Below the pieces are notes generated by a model that made no database searches, was not told the DNA's origin, and saw only the letters and a list, made by a program, of their open reading frames with translations. The position numbers and the translations under genes were made by a program. This document shows positions 1 to 6,205 of a DNA stretch of 7,660 bases, piece after piece. Source of the stretch: Pseudomonadota bacterium (GTDB lineage Bacteria > Pseudomonadota > Alphaproteobacteria > Sphingomonadales > Sphingomonadaceae); the NCBI GenBank assembly GCA_023390675.1, contig JAEWCK010000081.1, positions 1 to 7,660 on the forward strand, in the 5' to 3' direction. The stretch's first letter is position 1. Each line of letters starts with the position of its first letter.

Positions 1-389
1 GCGGGAAAGAGCAGAGTCAGCAGCGCGTTGATCGTGCGATCCGGCGAGAGCGTGAGCGGCCGCCACGGCTCGCCCACCCCGGCCGCGGCCGAAGCCTCGG
101 CATAGAAGGCGTGGCCGGGAAGCATTCGCCACAATCCCGGCGGAAGCGGGACGAGCTGCAGCAGCATGAGGACGGCGAAGGCGCCCAGGAACAGGCAGGG
201 CGCCCGCAGCTCGCGCGGAACCGGGCGCGCGGTGAGCAGAATCAATCCGCCGGCGAGGCAGACCACCGCCACCGGCCGAAGATACATGAGCGTCGGCACT
301 TCGAGGCGCGACGACCCTCCGCCGAGGCAACATGCGACGAGGAGCAGGATGATCAGCCCGAAACCGATGGGAGAAGTTCGCCAGGTCAT
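1..389 (-). CDS. O-antigen ligase/polymerase-like membrane protein, N-terminal part (runs off left edge)
   Basis: The reading frame is open from an ATG at 387-389 to the window edge, giving 129 codons without a stop, so the C-terminus is missing. The start is well supported: a canonical AAGGAG lies at 396-401, six bases upstream. The visible protein has three hydrophobic stretches at about residues 9-24, 38-53 and 64-82, and a fourth begins near 121. Between them it carries 'LQLVPLPPGLW' (77-87) and 'WRPLTLSPDRT' (109-119). From family knowledge, these segments resemble the N-terminal half of O-antigen ligase (Wzy_C/WaaL-type) proteins of sphingomonads. Such proteins sit in the inner membrane and, on the periplasmic face, polymerise repeat units or join them to lipid A-core. 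The diagnostic large periplasmic loop is outside the window, so ligase and polymerase cannot be told apart. It follows gmd by 57 bases and is probably the next gene of the same operon. The family call is moderately sure; that this is a gene is nearly certain. Confidence 0.72.
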   Translation of the reverse strand, partial: MTWRTSPIGFGLIILLLVACCLGGGSSRLEVPTLMYLRPVAVVCLAGGLILLTARPVPRELRAPCLFLGAFAVLMLLQLVPLPPGLWRMLPGHAFYAEASAAAGVGEPWRPLTLSPDRTINALLTLLFP

Positions 390-395
390 CGGATG

Positions 396-401
396 CTCCT
401 T
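396..401 (-). promoter_or_regulatory. Shine-Dalgarno site of the O-antigen-ligase-like gene
   Basis: On the minus strand the sequence reads AAGGAG, six bases before the ATG at 387-389. It is the strongest ribosome binding site in the window and fixes the start of a gene that runs off the left edge. Confidence 0.8.
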
Positions 402-409
402 CGATGTCC

Positions 410-435
410 GGCCTGGCGTTCCGAAACGCCGGGCC
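410..435 (-). other. GC-rich inverted repeat between gmd and the ligase-like gene
   Basis: In the minus-strand transcript this forms a hairpin of six base pairs (GGCGTT/AACGCC) around a UCGG loop, then a C-A mismatch, then four more pairs (GGCC/GGCC). It lies 11 bases after the gmd stop and 8 bases before the AAGGAG of the next gene. No U-tract follows, so a standard intrinsic terminator is not supported. It could be an intercistronic stability or processing element, or a weak attenuator. The inverted repeat is seen directly; any function is inference. Confidence 0.4.
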
Positions 436-446
436 GAAGCCTCGCG

Positions 447-1481
447 TCAGAAATAGAAGCTGTCGTTGGCTACGCGTTTCCGGTCCGCTTCCATCATCAT
501 CGCCACCAGGTCCTCGAAGCTCGTCTTGGGCTCCCAGCCCAGCTTTTCCTTGGCCTTCGCCGGCGAGCCGATCAGCAGATCGACCTCGGCCGGGCGATAG
601 AATTTCGGGTTGATCCGCACGATCACCTTGCCCGACTTGCGGTCGGTGCCGACTTCCTGCTCGGCCGCGCCCGACCACTCGATGTCCCAACCGCAGACGG
701 TCGCGGCGCGCGTGATGAAATCGCGGATCGAATGCGTGGCGCCCGTCGCGAGCACATAGTCATCGGGTTCGTCGGCCTGCAGCATCCGCCACATGCCCTC
801 GACATAGTCCGCGGCATAGCCCCAGTCGCGCTTGGCATCGAGGTTGCCGAGCTCGACATGCTGCTGCTTCCCGGCCTCGATGTTCGCGAAAGCGCGCGTG
901 ATCTTGCGCGTGACGAACTCGGATCCGCGCAGCGGCGATTCGTGGTTGAACAGGATTCCCGAGCAGCCGAACATCCCATAGCTCTCGCGATAGTTGATCG
1001 TGGCCCAGTGCGCGAAAAGCTTGGCGACGCCATAGGGGCTGCGCGGATGCAGCGGCGTCCGCTCGTCCTGCGGCACGGCCTGGACCTTGCCGAACATCTC
1101 GGACGTCGAGGCCTGGTAGAAGCGCGCCTTGGACCCCAGCATGCGGAGCACCTCGAGGATGCGCATCACGCCGAGCGCATCGGCCTCGCTGGTATAGAGC
1201 GGCTGCTCGAACGAGACGCCGACGAAGCTCTGCGCCGCCAGGTTGAAGACCTCGTCGGGAGCGACCTTCTCGATCAGTCGCTGGATGTTCGAGATTTCGA
1301 GCAGGTCGAAATCGTGGAGCACGACGTCGTTGCCGATGCCCAGGTCGTTGAGCCGGCCCTTGGCCTCGACACCGATGCGGCGGACGCCTCCGTGGACGGT
1401 ATAGCCCTTCTCAAGCAGCAGCTTCGAAAGATACGCGCCGTCTTGTCCGGTCACACCGGTGATTAGAGCCGTCTTACTCAT
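447..1481 (-). CDS. gmd: GDP-mannose 4,6-dehydratase
   Basis: This cytoplasmic enzyme of the extended short-chain dehydrogenase family converts GDP-D-mannose to GDP-4-keto-6-deoxy-D-mannose. That compound is the branch point to GDP-rhamnose, GDP-fucose, GDP-6-deoxytalose and GDP-perosamine. The 344-residue protein opens with 'ITGVTGQDGAYL', the NADP-binding glycine motif (G9, G12, G15). The expected catalytic residues are present: T126 and E128 in 'STSEMFG', and Y150 and K154 in 'SPYGVAK'. The C-terminal sugar-nucleotide region includes 'NPKFYRPAEVDLL'. Compared with the roughly 373-residue E. coli enzyme it has a shorter loop after 'VRR' (33-35); this form is common in alphaproteobacteria. 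The open frame extends upstream to a GTG at 1610, but that part overlaps the preceding gene and is not Gmd-like. The ATG at 1481 gives the canonical 'MSKTALITG' start, with GGGGA four bases upstream. No partner reductase or aminotransferase is adjacent. Identity is very secure. Confidence 0.96.
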   Translation of the reverse strand: MSKTALITGVTGQDGAYLSKLLLEKGYTVHGGVRRIGVEAKGRLNDLGIGNDVVLHDFDLLEISNIQRLIEKVAPDEVFNLAAQSFVGVSFEQPLYTSEADALGVMRILEVLRMLGSKARFYQASTSEMFGKVQAVPQDERTPLHPRSPYGVAKLFAHWATINYRESYGMFGCSGILFNHESPLRGSEFVTRKITRAFANIEAGKQQHVELGNLDAKRDWGYAADYVEGMWRMLQADEPDDYVLATGATHSIRDFITRAATVCGWDIEWSGAAEQEVGTDRKSGKVIVRINPKFYRPAEVDLLIGSPAKAKEKLGWEPKTSFEDLVAMMMEADRKRVANDSFYF

Positions 1482-1501
1482 TTTTTCCCCGTCGTTCCTT
1501 C

Positions 1502-1519
1502 CCGCGGCGTCCGCCGCGG
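1502..1519 (-). other. Perfect GC-rich inverted repeat in the gmd leader
   Basis: CCGCGGCG (1502-1509) and its exact reverse complement CGCCGCGG (1512-1519) are separated by two bases, so a real stem would have seven pairs and a four-base loop. It lies in the 76-base gap between the GT4 stop and the gmd ATG, about 20 bases upstream of that ATG. In the minus-strand transcript it is followed by GGAAGGAACGAC and then GGGGAAAAA before the ATG, with no U-tract. The pairing is seen directly. A role in gmd translation, mRNA stability or partial attenuation is inference. Confidence 0.4.
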
Positions 1520-1557
1520 ATTGAATGTCAGCGCCTTGGCGTGCGCCCCATAGCGAG

Positions 1558-2736
1558 TCAAGCAGCGCGCTGGTCGAGCGCACCGTCCCTCGATGCGCCG
1601 TCCGGGACACCGCCGCGGACCAGCTCGGGCGCCCGATAGAGCGCGAGCACTTCGCCGATCATCTTCTCGCGCGTGAACAGCCGTTCGTAGCGCGCGCGGG
1701 CCGCCTTGCCGAACGCCGCGCGCGCGCCTGGGTCGTCGATGAGCCCGTCGATCGCGCGGGCGAGCGCGTCGGGATCGCGCGGCGGCACGATCGGCCCCGT
1801 CTCGCCCTCCCCGGCCACCCACGCCACGCCCGATCCCTCGATGCTGGTGGCTACCACGGGCAGCGAATGCCCCATCGCCTCGAGCGTGACGATTCCGAAC
1901 GCTTCGGAGCGCTTGACCGAGCACATGACGTAGAGCGCGGCGCTGCGGAACAGCGCATTGAGGTCCTCGATGCCGACCCGGCCCGCAAGCAGGACGCGAT
2001 CCTTGAGCCCATGCTCGGCGATCATCCTGCGATAGAGCGGCTCGAGCGGGCCGGTGCCCACGATCACGATCGCTGCGCCCGAGTGCATCCGCGCGGCCGC
2101 CGCGATCAGATATTCGAAGCCCTTGTACGGCACGTTACGCCCCACCGCGAGCGCGAACGGCCGGCCCTTCAGGAAGGCGGCGACCGCCTGGGGCACCGCC
2201 GGCGACGCCGGCGCGAGCGCGGGATCGGGGATGCCGAGCGGGATCGGCCGCGTCCTTGCGCCGGCGCTCCGCAGGATCGGCGATGCCTCGGCGTAAGCGG
2301 CCGAGCTCGCGATCAGCGTCTGCGCGCGGTGCGCCATATAGAGCTCCAGCGGCCGCGCGAGCCTGCCGAGCAGCCCCTTGTCGACAAGGTCGGTCTGCCA
2401 CTGGAGGATCACGCGCGTCCGCCTCGAGACGAAGAGCAGCGCCGGCGCGGCGAGCAGGTTGGGCGTGTGGATGTGGAGGATATCGGCGCCGCGCGCCTCG
2501 CGGATCGCAGTGGTGAACCAGCGCCACGAAAGCGGCTGGGTGTTGATCCCGCCGCTGACCTTGGCGCGGACGACCTTGACGCCTTCCTCGATCTCGGAGC
2601 GCGCCTCGGCGCGCGTGAATGCGACCACGGTCACGTCGTCGCCCTGCGCCGCCGAAGCCGTCGCCTCCTCATAGTTGACGAGTTCCGTGCCTCCCCATTC
2701 GGGCGGGTAGAACTTGGCCCAGTGGACGATCTTCAT
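1558..2736 (-). CDS. Glycosyltransferase family 4 (GT-B fold)
   Basis: This is a retaining glycosyltransferase of the GT4 type, expected at the cytoplasmic face of the inner membrane, where it adds one sugar from a nucleotide-sugar donor to the lipid-linked repeat unit. The 392-residue protein has the usual two Rossmann-like halves. The N-terminal acceptor domain starts 'MKIVHWAKFYPPEWGGTE', which contains the glycine loop typical of the family. The C-terminal donor domain has 'GRNVPYKGFEYL' (199-210; R200 and K205 are the likely phosphate-contacting residues), 'IVGTGP' (225-230) and the EX7E motif 'EAFGIVTLE' (E278 and E286). There is no signal peptide or membrane segment. The ATG at 2736 starts exactly at the conserved first strand; its ribosome site (GGAAAC) is weak. 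The gene lies 34 bases after the oxygenase gene and 76 before gmd. Donor and acceptor cannot be read from sequence. GDP-linked donors are possible given gmd next door, but GT4 members also use UDP-sugars. Confidence 0.92.
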   Translation of the reverse strand: MKIVHWAKFYPPEWGGTELVNYEEATASAAQGDDVTVVAFTRAEARSEIEEGVKVVRAKVSGGINTQPLSWRWFTTAIREARGADILHIHTPNLLAAPALLFVSRRTRVILQWQTDLVDKGLLGRLARPLELYMAHRAQTLIASSAAYAEASPILRSAGARTRPIPLGIPDPALAPASPAVPQAVAAFLKGRPFALAVGRNVPYKGFEYLIAAAARMHSGAAIVIVGTGPLEPLYRRMIAEHGLKDRVLLAGRVGIEDLNALFRSAALYVMCSVKRSEAFGIVTLEAMGHSLPVVATSIEGSGVAWVAGEGETGPIVPPRDPDALARAIDGLIDDPGARAAFGKAARARYERLFTREKMIGEVLALYRAPELVRGGVPDGASRDGALDQRAA

Positions 2737-2770
2737 GGATTGTTTCCGAAAAAAGCTGCGCGGCGCCGGA

Positions 2771-3682
2771 TCAGCGCCTGGCGACGTAGACGCGGTTGAC
2801 GAAGGGATCGAGCGCCATGCCCGCGGCCTGCTCCGCTTCGGCAGCGCCGATCACGGGCCGCTTGGGGCCATAGGGAAGCGGCACGAGGCTGTAGACCGCC
2901 TGGAACATCAGCCGATAGCCTTCCGCGACCGGCTGCCCCTTGTGGAAGCCATACGTATCTTCCAGAAAGCCCTCGCCCGCATCGGCGAACATCTTCACCT
3001 TGTGCTCTTCGCCGAACTGTTCGGTGATTTCTTCGTCCGTGTATCGCCGGATCACGCCGATCTGCTCGACATTGGCGGTGCGCCTCACATAGACGTGCGG
3101 CCCCTTGGTGTCGTCCTGCACGTCGGTCAGATAGACGAACAGCTTGACGAAGCGCCAGTCGTCGACGTCGCGGTGGAAATTCTCGGCCTGTTGCGCCCCC
3201 AGCCCTGTGGCATAGCTCCACCAGGCCGCCATATAGCTGATCGTCGGCTTGCAGCCGAGGAATGCTTCCACCTTCGCGAGGATGTCCGGCCGGTTGGCGA
3301 GCGCGAGAAGATGCGGTGCGCGCACGACGTCTTCATTGTCGTGATAGCCGACATGGCTGTGCGGATGCCGGCCTTCGCCAAGCGGAAGCCAGCGCGCAAC
3401 TTCGGGGCGATAGTCGTCGCGCACGCGGCGCTGCTCCAGGAACGCGCGGATTTCGCGCACCTGACCCTCGTCGAAAACCTGTCCCAGCCAATCCTGCCCT
3501 TCCGCGACCAGCGGCGACGGCGCGGCCTCGGCGGCTGGCTTGTTGCCACGCCACGAGGCGAGCATCCGCACGATCGCGTCACGATGCGCGCGGCGGCGGA
3601 ATCGTCGCTGGAGATAGAAGGGAAACCACCGCCAGTCCGACAAGATCGTGCGGCCGGCGGTGAGTGCGTGGCCAAGTCTCAT
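2771..3682 (-). CDS. Phytanoyl-CoA dioxygenase (PhyH)-like Fe(II)/2-oxoglutarate oxygenase
   Basis: This is a 303-residue member of the PhyH-like non-haem iron oxygenases, which couple 2-oxoglutarate decarboxylation to hydroxylation or another oxidation. The iron triad is visible: H170 and D172 in 'NFHRDVDDW' (an HxD motif) and the distal H247 in 'YGFHKGQP'. R257 in 'EGYRLMFQ' is the expected 2-oxoglutarate-carboxylate ligand. Between them, 'KLFVYLTDVQDDTKGPHVYV' (180-199) matches the family's core double-stranded beta-helix. The N-terminal 60 residues are basic and aromatic-rich (for example 'WRWFPFYLQRRFRRR') and could favour membrane or lipid-carrier association, but there is no clear transmembrane helix. 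The ATG at 3682 has GAGGA six bases upstream. The gene sits 24 bases after the methyltransferase stop and 34 before the GT4 start, so co-transcription is likely. The substrate is unknown; from context it is a sugar, an acyl substituent or a lipid-linked intermediate. The family call is secure and the function is not known. Confidence 0.88.
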   Translation of the reverse strand: MRLGHALTAGRTILSDWRWFPFYLQRRFRRRAHRDAIVRMLASWRGNKPAAEAAPSPLVAEGQDWLGQVFDEGQVREIRAFLEQRRVRDDYRPEVARWLPLGEGRHPHSHVGYHDNEDVVRAPHLLALANRPDILAKVEAFLGCKPTISYMAAWWSYATGLGAQQAENFHRDVDDWRFVKLFVYLTDVQDDTKGPHVYVRRTANVEQIGVIRRYTDEEITEQFGEEHKVKMFADAGEGFLEDTYGFHKGQPVAEGYRLMFQAVYSLVPLPYGPKRPVIGAAEAEQAAGMALDPFVNRVYVARR

Positions 3683-3706
3683 CTCACATCCTCGTCGCGG
3701 CGCCCG

Positions 3707-4432
3707 TCAGGCGGCAGCCTGCTGGCCGGCCTGACCCTTGGTGCTCTTCGCGATGATATTGTATTTGGAGAATAGCCAGCCGTTCGCGAAGAACAGAAGC
3801 TTGAACTTCACGTTCTCGTACACCGGCACGAAGCGGGGCTCGAAGCCGTTGACGCGCAGATAATAGTCGTACTGCGACTTGAGATAGGCGTTCTCCGATA
3901 CGCCCGCGGCCACTTCGGGCGAAGACAGCAGTCGCCGGAATGTTATTCCGTTGGTCAGCGGCGAGGTATAGGCTTCGCGCTGCGCCACGAAGATGCCGCC
4001 GGGAACCAGCACGCGCCGCACTTCGGTCAGCGTGTGCCAGATGTTGCGCGAATGGTGGAGCGCCGCGTCCATCATCACCAAGTCGAACCGGTCGTCGGGG
4101 AACGGCAGCGGATCGTTGAAATCGATCTCCGCGAAATCGAGCTTCGACAGGTCGCCGCCGGTGATGCGGCGCGTCCGTTCGACCATCGCCCGCATGCGCT
4201 CGGCGCTGATATCTGCCGCCACGACGCTGCCGATAAAGTCCTCGTTGCTGAGCAGGAGCGAGGAGGTGCAGCTCCCGGCGCCGAGGTCCAGCGCGCGCAC
4301 GTCCCGCCTGCCGGCGAACATCTGCCGCGCCTCACCGAGCCAGTTTTCGAGATAAGGCCGCGCGGTGGCGACATATTCTTCCTCGATGCCTTCCAGTATC
4401 TCTTGGTCGTAGAAGGCCTTGTCGGTATTCAT
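3707..4432 (-). CDS. Class I SAM-dependent methyltransferase
   Basis: This 241-residue soluble protein has a Rossmann-like methyltransferase core of the Methyltransf_11 type. Motif I is 'ALDLGAGSCTSS' (47-58). The acidic end of strand 2 is 'VVAADIS' (70-76), with D75 likely contacting the SAM ribose. 'AEIDFNDPLPFPDDRFD' (101-117) leads to 'LVMMDAALHHS' (118-128), and the post-motif region is 'RVLVPGGIFVAQRE' (140-153). Such proteins in polysaccharide loci often O- or N-methylate sugars or substituents; the target cannot be read here. The open frame extends to a TTG at 4513, but the extra 27 residues have no ribosome site and no family character. The ATG at 4432 has GGGGAAA just upstream. It follows the flippase gene after 120 bases and precedes the PhyH-like gene by 24, which suggests the two form a tailoring pair. 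A catechol-O-methyltransferase-like (FkbG-type) enzyme would look different, so this is not an obvious FkbG homologue. Confidence 0.9.
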   Translation of the reverse strand: MNTDKAFYDQEILEGIEEEYVATARPYLENWLGEARQMFAGRRDVRALDLGAGSCTSSLLLSNEDFIGSVVAADISAERMRAMVERTRRITGGDLSKLDFAEIDFNDPLPFPDDRFDLVMMDAALHHSRNIWHTLTEVRRVLVPGGIFVAQREAYTSPLTNGITFRRLLSSPEVAAGVSENAYLKSQYDYYLRVNGFEPRFVPVYENVKFKLLFFANGWLFSKYNIIAKSTKGQAGQQAAA

Positions 4433-4434
4433 TG

Positions 4435-4448
4435 GTTTCCCCGGAAAC
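4435..4448 (-). other. Short inverted repeat overlapping the methyltransferase ribosome site
   Basis: GTTTCC and GGAAAC flank two bases directly upstream of the methyltransferase ATG at 4432. In the transcript, GUUUC could pair with GAAAC around a CGGG loop, partly covering the GGGGAAA ribosome site. The stem is only five to six pairs, so this is a weak candidate for translational control. Confidence 0.25.
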
Positions 4449-4514
4449 GTCGCATGGCAGGAACGGCGTGCGGTTAGCAGGTGGGGGTCCGGCAGGCAAC
4501 GCAGAAGCAGCAAC

Positions 4515-4546
4515 GCGCCGGAAACGAAATGGGACGGTGCCGGCGC
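4515..4546 (-). other. Inverted repeat downstream of the flippase gene
   Basis: GCGCCGG (4515-4521) and CCGGCGC (4540-4546) are exact reverse complements 18 bases apart, starting just after the flippase stop at 4553-4555. They lie in the longest gap of the block (4433-4552). There is no U-run after the stem on the minus strand. It may be a weak intercistronic structure; in DNA this rich in GC it may also be chance. Confidence 0.25.
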
Positions 4547-4552
4547 CCCGGG

Positions 4553-5905
4553 TCAGGCCAGGTTCGAAAGGAGAAGCGCCGCCAGCGTGAGCAAACCGCC
4601 TCCGCCCGCGCCTACGGCCGCGAGCAGCCGGTGGGGAACGCCGCGGCGGTACAGCAGCCACGCCGAATAGAAGAAGAAGGCAGCGCTCTGCGCCGTGACT
4701 AGCCAGCAGATCGCCGGCAGCGTTATCGGCGTGAACGATCGCGCGGCGAACAATCCTGCGAGCGCGACGCCGTTGATCGCCATGGAGGGAAGGATCGTCT
4801 TTTTGGCGAGCCCGAAGCGAGTCACGCGCATTTCGAACATCGCGTTGCCGATCCAGAAGAGCAACTGCACCGCCGTGATCGGCAGCACCGCGAAGAACAG
4901 CCGGTAGCCTTCTCCATGCAGCGCAGCGAAAGTGCCCTCGCGGATGAACAGGTACGAAGCGGCGAGGATGCCGAAGAGGATGAGCACGACGCCGGCAAGC
5001 AGCGAGGACAGCAGGCGATCGACGCGGCGCGTCCGCCCCGCATACATGCGTGAAAACAGCGCGACGCCGGCAAGCTGATGTAGTCCTAGCGATAGTCCGA
5101 CGATGCGGAACGCGAGTGCGTAGGCGGGGAGTTGCGCGGGCACCAGCATGCCGGCAAGGATGCGCCCTGCGCCCGACTGCCAGACTGCAAACGAGCTGCT
5201 CACGAGGACCGGCGCGCCGAAATGGATCATGCGGCGCGCCCGGGACGCCAGCCCCGGCCGGCGGCTGCGTGCCAGGACCATGAGGCCGCCCGCAAGCGCG
5301 AGAACTGCGAAAGCCGCGTAGCCGATGCCGATTGCCTGCGTGTCGACCCCGCCCGTCAGCGCGAAGGAGACGAGCACGATGACGAAGGCGATGATGAACG
5401 CGAAGCCGTCGCTCCAAACCGTCACATTGCGCCAGGCGAGCGTGCGGAACACGGTGGCGAACGAGTTGTGGACCGACGCGAGCGAAAGCGCGAGCAGACT
5501 TACCGTTACGAACGGCTGCGCGCCGAGCGCCCAGGCCGCCGAGCCCGCCGCCAGCGCGAGCGCCGAGGTCAGAACCACCGCGACGGCCACCACGTCGACC
5601 GCCAGCGGCTCCTTGTTGATCAGATAGCGCTGGCTCACGCCCACGAACGGCGCGCCGATGAGCAGCGCTACGCCAAGCAGGCTCATCGACTGGGCGAACT
5701 CGATCATGCCGTAGACCGAGGCAGGCGCCAGCGCCGCGATCGCCAGCGGCAGACAATAGATGATGACCCGCGCTACGCCGAAATGGGCGACGAACAGCAG
5801 AATGCGCAGCCCACGGTCGCGCATCTGCGCGGCGACCATCGCATGGAGTCGCGCGCCCCGGCTCGCGAAAGTGGCGGCACCGGAAGGATGGTCGCTCGTC
5901 GTCAT
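4553..5905 (-). CDS. Oligosaccharide flippase-like polytopic membrane protein (Wzx/MOP type)
   Basis: This 450-residue, very hydrophobic protein has about 12 to 13 predicted membrane segments. By eye they begin near residues 34, 74, 101, 132, 165, 192, 227, 263, 300, 334, 370, 394 and 426. They are joined by short loops rich in Arg and Lys (for example 'LARSRRPGLASRARR', about 211-225, and 'YAGRTRRVDR', 288-297). Length, even helix spacing and context fit the Wzx/PST branch of the MOP exporters, which flip undecaprenyl-diphosphate-linked repeat units from the cytoplasmic to the periplasmic leaflet. Sequence motifs in this family are weak, so the call rests mainly on topology and neighbours. 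Two ATGs compete, at 5911 and 5905. GAAGGA (5911-5916) sits five bases before the second but overlaps the first, so 5905 is chosen; the choice changes only two residues. The gene lies 48 bases after the ACP stop. A different polytopic glycan protein remains possible. Confidence 0.8.
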   Translation of the reverse strand: MTTSDHPSGAATFASRGARLHAMVAAQMRDRGLRILLFVAHFGVARVIIYCLPLAIAALAPASVYGMIEFAQSMSLLGVALLIGAPFVGVSQRYLINKEPLAVDVVAVAVVLTSALALAAGSAAWALGAQPFVTVSLLALSLASVHNSFATVFRTLAWRNVTVWSDGFAFIIAFVIVLVSFALTGGVDTQAIGIGYAAFAVLALAGGLMVLARSRRPGLASRARRMIHFGAPVLVSSSFAVWQSGAGRILAGMLVPAQLPAYALAFRIVGLSLGLHQLAGVALFSRMYAGRTRRVDRLLSSLLAGVVLILFGILAASYLFIREGTFAALHGEGYRLFFAVLPITAVQLLFWIGNAMFEMRVTRFGLAKKTILPSMAINGVALAGLFAARSFTPITLPAICWLVTAQSAAFFFYSAWLLYRRGVPHRLLAAVGAGGGGLLTLAALLLSNLA

Positions 5906-5910
5906 TGTCA

Positions 5911-5916
5911 TCCTTC
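5911..5916 (-). promoter_or_regulatory. Shine-Dalgarno site that decides the flippase start
   Basis: GAAGGA on the minus strand is five bases before the ATG at 5903-5905. Its last base is the first base of the alternative ATG at 5909-5911, which therefore has no usable ribosome site of its own. Confidence 0.6.
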
Positions 5917-5953
5917 GCGCTGCGGATCGCCTGCACGGCCCGCGCTGTTGCGG

Positions 5954-6205
5954 CTAGCCCGCGGCGCCGACGACCTCGACGAGATAGTCGATCATGTCGC
6001 CGACATTTTCGAAGGTGCTGATCTTGCGCGCGTTCAGCGGCTGTCCGAAGACTTCCTCGGCCTTGAGGATGATCTTGATCTGGTTGAGGCTGTCCCATTC
6101 CTCGATGTCGTCGGCGGAAGTCGTGCGCGTCAGCACGATCGAATCGTCGTCGAAAATGTCGCGGAAGATCCCCTGCAGCTTCTCGCGAACCTGTTCTTCG
6201 GTCAC
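5954..6205 (-). CDS. Stand-alone acyl carrier protein
   Basis: This 83-residue acidic protein has the four-helix carrier-protein pattern. The phosphopantetheine attachment site is S39 in 'EEWDSLNQIKII' (codon 6089-6091), and helix 3/4 follows as 'KISTFENVGDMIDYL' (61-75). It would be activated by a phosphopantetheinyl transferase and carry an acyl group as a thioester in the cytoplasm. It begins with GTG: the start overlaps the FkbH stop in GTGA (6202-6205), with GGGAG at 6214-6218 placed eight bases upstream inside the FkbH coding sequence. This points to translational coupling and near-equal production of the two proteins. From established knowledge, FkbH proteins load a glyceryl group onto a dedicated ACP of this kind, so this is most likely its partner rather than the fatty-acid AcpP, which would normally be beside fabF or fabG. 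The acyl cargo is inferred, not shown. Confidence 0.92.
   Translation of the reverse strand: MTEEQVREKLQGIFRDIFDDDSIVLTRTTSADDIEEWDSLNQIKIILKAEEVFGQPLNARKISTFENVGDMIDYLVEVVGAAG

Noticed and set aside
111..1466. Long plus-strand open frame opposite gmd
   Set aside because: It is antisense to a certain gmd. Its product is low-complexity, rich in Arg, Glu, Ala and His, with no recognisable domain. This is the usual mirror frame in GC-rich DNA.
1482..1610. N-terminal extension of Gmd from a GTG at 1610
   Set aside because: It overlaps the end of the GT4 gene and has no Gmd-like sequence; the ATG at 1481 gives the standard Gmd N-terminus.
1525..2799. Long plus-strand open frame opposite the GT4 gene
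   Set aside because: Its composition is extreme in Arg, Asp and Ala with no motif, and it is antisense to a gene with an intact EX7E motif.
2714..3775. Long plus-strand open frame opposite the PhyH-like gene
   Set aside because: It is the mirror frame of a gene with a full iron-binding triad; there is no domain or ribosome site.
4452..4495. Possible internal promoter in the flippase-methyltransferase gap (TTGCCT, 17 bases, TAACCG on the minus strand)
   Set aside because: The -10 element matches the consensus at only two positions; this is not better than chance.
4433..4513. N-terminal extension of the methyltransferase from a TTG at 4513
   Set aside because: There is no ribosome site and no methyltransferase-like residues; the ATG at 4432 has GGGGAAA upstream.
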